Shown here piece after piece: positions 63,988-64,000 of a stretch of 64,000 nt of DNA. Numbering within the stretch: position 1 is the first letter of the stretch; each line of letters opens with the position of its first letter. Below the pieces are notes generated by a model that worked only from the letters and a program-made list of their open reading frames with translations, was not told where the DNA came from and made no database searches. Source of the stretch: Chionis minor (Eukaryota > Chordata > Aves > Charadriiformes > Chionididae). The stretch lies in contig VZSF01008497.1 in assembly GCA_013398295.1 (NCBI GenBank), positions 166,299 through 230,298 of the forward strand, in the 5' to 3' direction. A program made the translations under genes and the position numbers.

Positions 63988-64000
63988 TAGAATCATAGAA
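63988..64000 (-). mobile_element. Start of a CR1 element cut by the window edge
   Basis: The last 13 bases, TAGAATCATAGAA, are the reverse complement of the CR1 3'-terminal repeat. A minus-orientation CR1 probably continues past the window. Confidence 0.6.

Noticed and set aside
1..64000. tRNA, rRNA, CRISPR arrays, prokaryotic operons or phage modules
   Set aside because: None seen. The window is vertebrate nuclear DNA, with no spaced direct repeats or cloverleaf-type RNA genes noticed by eye.

Overview
This is nuclear DNA of a bird. Two lines of evidence support that: truncated CR1 non-LTR retrotransposons in both orientations, and a solo LTR of a type I recognise from avian endogenous retroviruses. 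The one gene I can support, TNFAIP8, is a vertebrate gene with ordinary GT-AG splicing. The DNA is A+T-rich, almost entirely non-coding, and contains one 158-base run of N. Avian TNFAIP8 is Z-linked as far as I remember, but nothing in the sequence proves the chromosome, and I cannot name the order or species.

Layout. 1-34.5 kb: apparently intergenic, or the distal 5' part of the locus. It holds a minus-strand CR1 (4.38-5.05 kb), a weak patch of open frames on the minus strand that may be a decayed coding sequence (8.9-9.85 kb), a solo LTR on the minus strand (12.40-12.91 kb), a 2-kb plus-strand CR1 with broken ORF2 (15.95-17.94 kb), and simple repeats. 34.5-35.67 kb: probable proximal promoter and the small exon carrying the TNFAIP8 start codon. 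35.67-54.72 kb: a 19,053-base intron with one older CR1 fragment, one CR1 scrap, a CpG-rich patch at 51.36-51.88 kb that may be an alternative promoter or enhancer, and the N run. 54.72-55.29 kb: the large terminal coding exon. 55.29 kb onward: 3' UTR with several possible poly(A) signals, then non-coding DNA to the window end, where another CR1 begins.

The two coding exons join in phase (31 + 566 = 597 nt) to give a 198-residue TNFAIP8 protein, the lipid-binding, apoptosis-related founder of the TIPE family. There is no operon, CRISPR array, tRNA or rRNA that I can see. I did not find a convincing undescribed system. The best leads are the CpG-rich intronic patch, with its ETS-IRF composite site and paired GGGTCA half-sites, and the possible decayed coding sequence near 9 kb.
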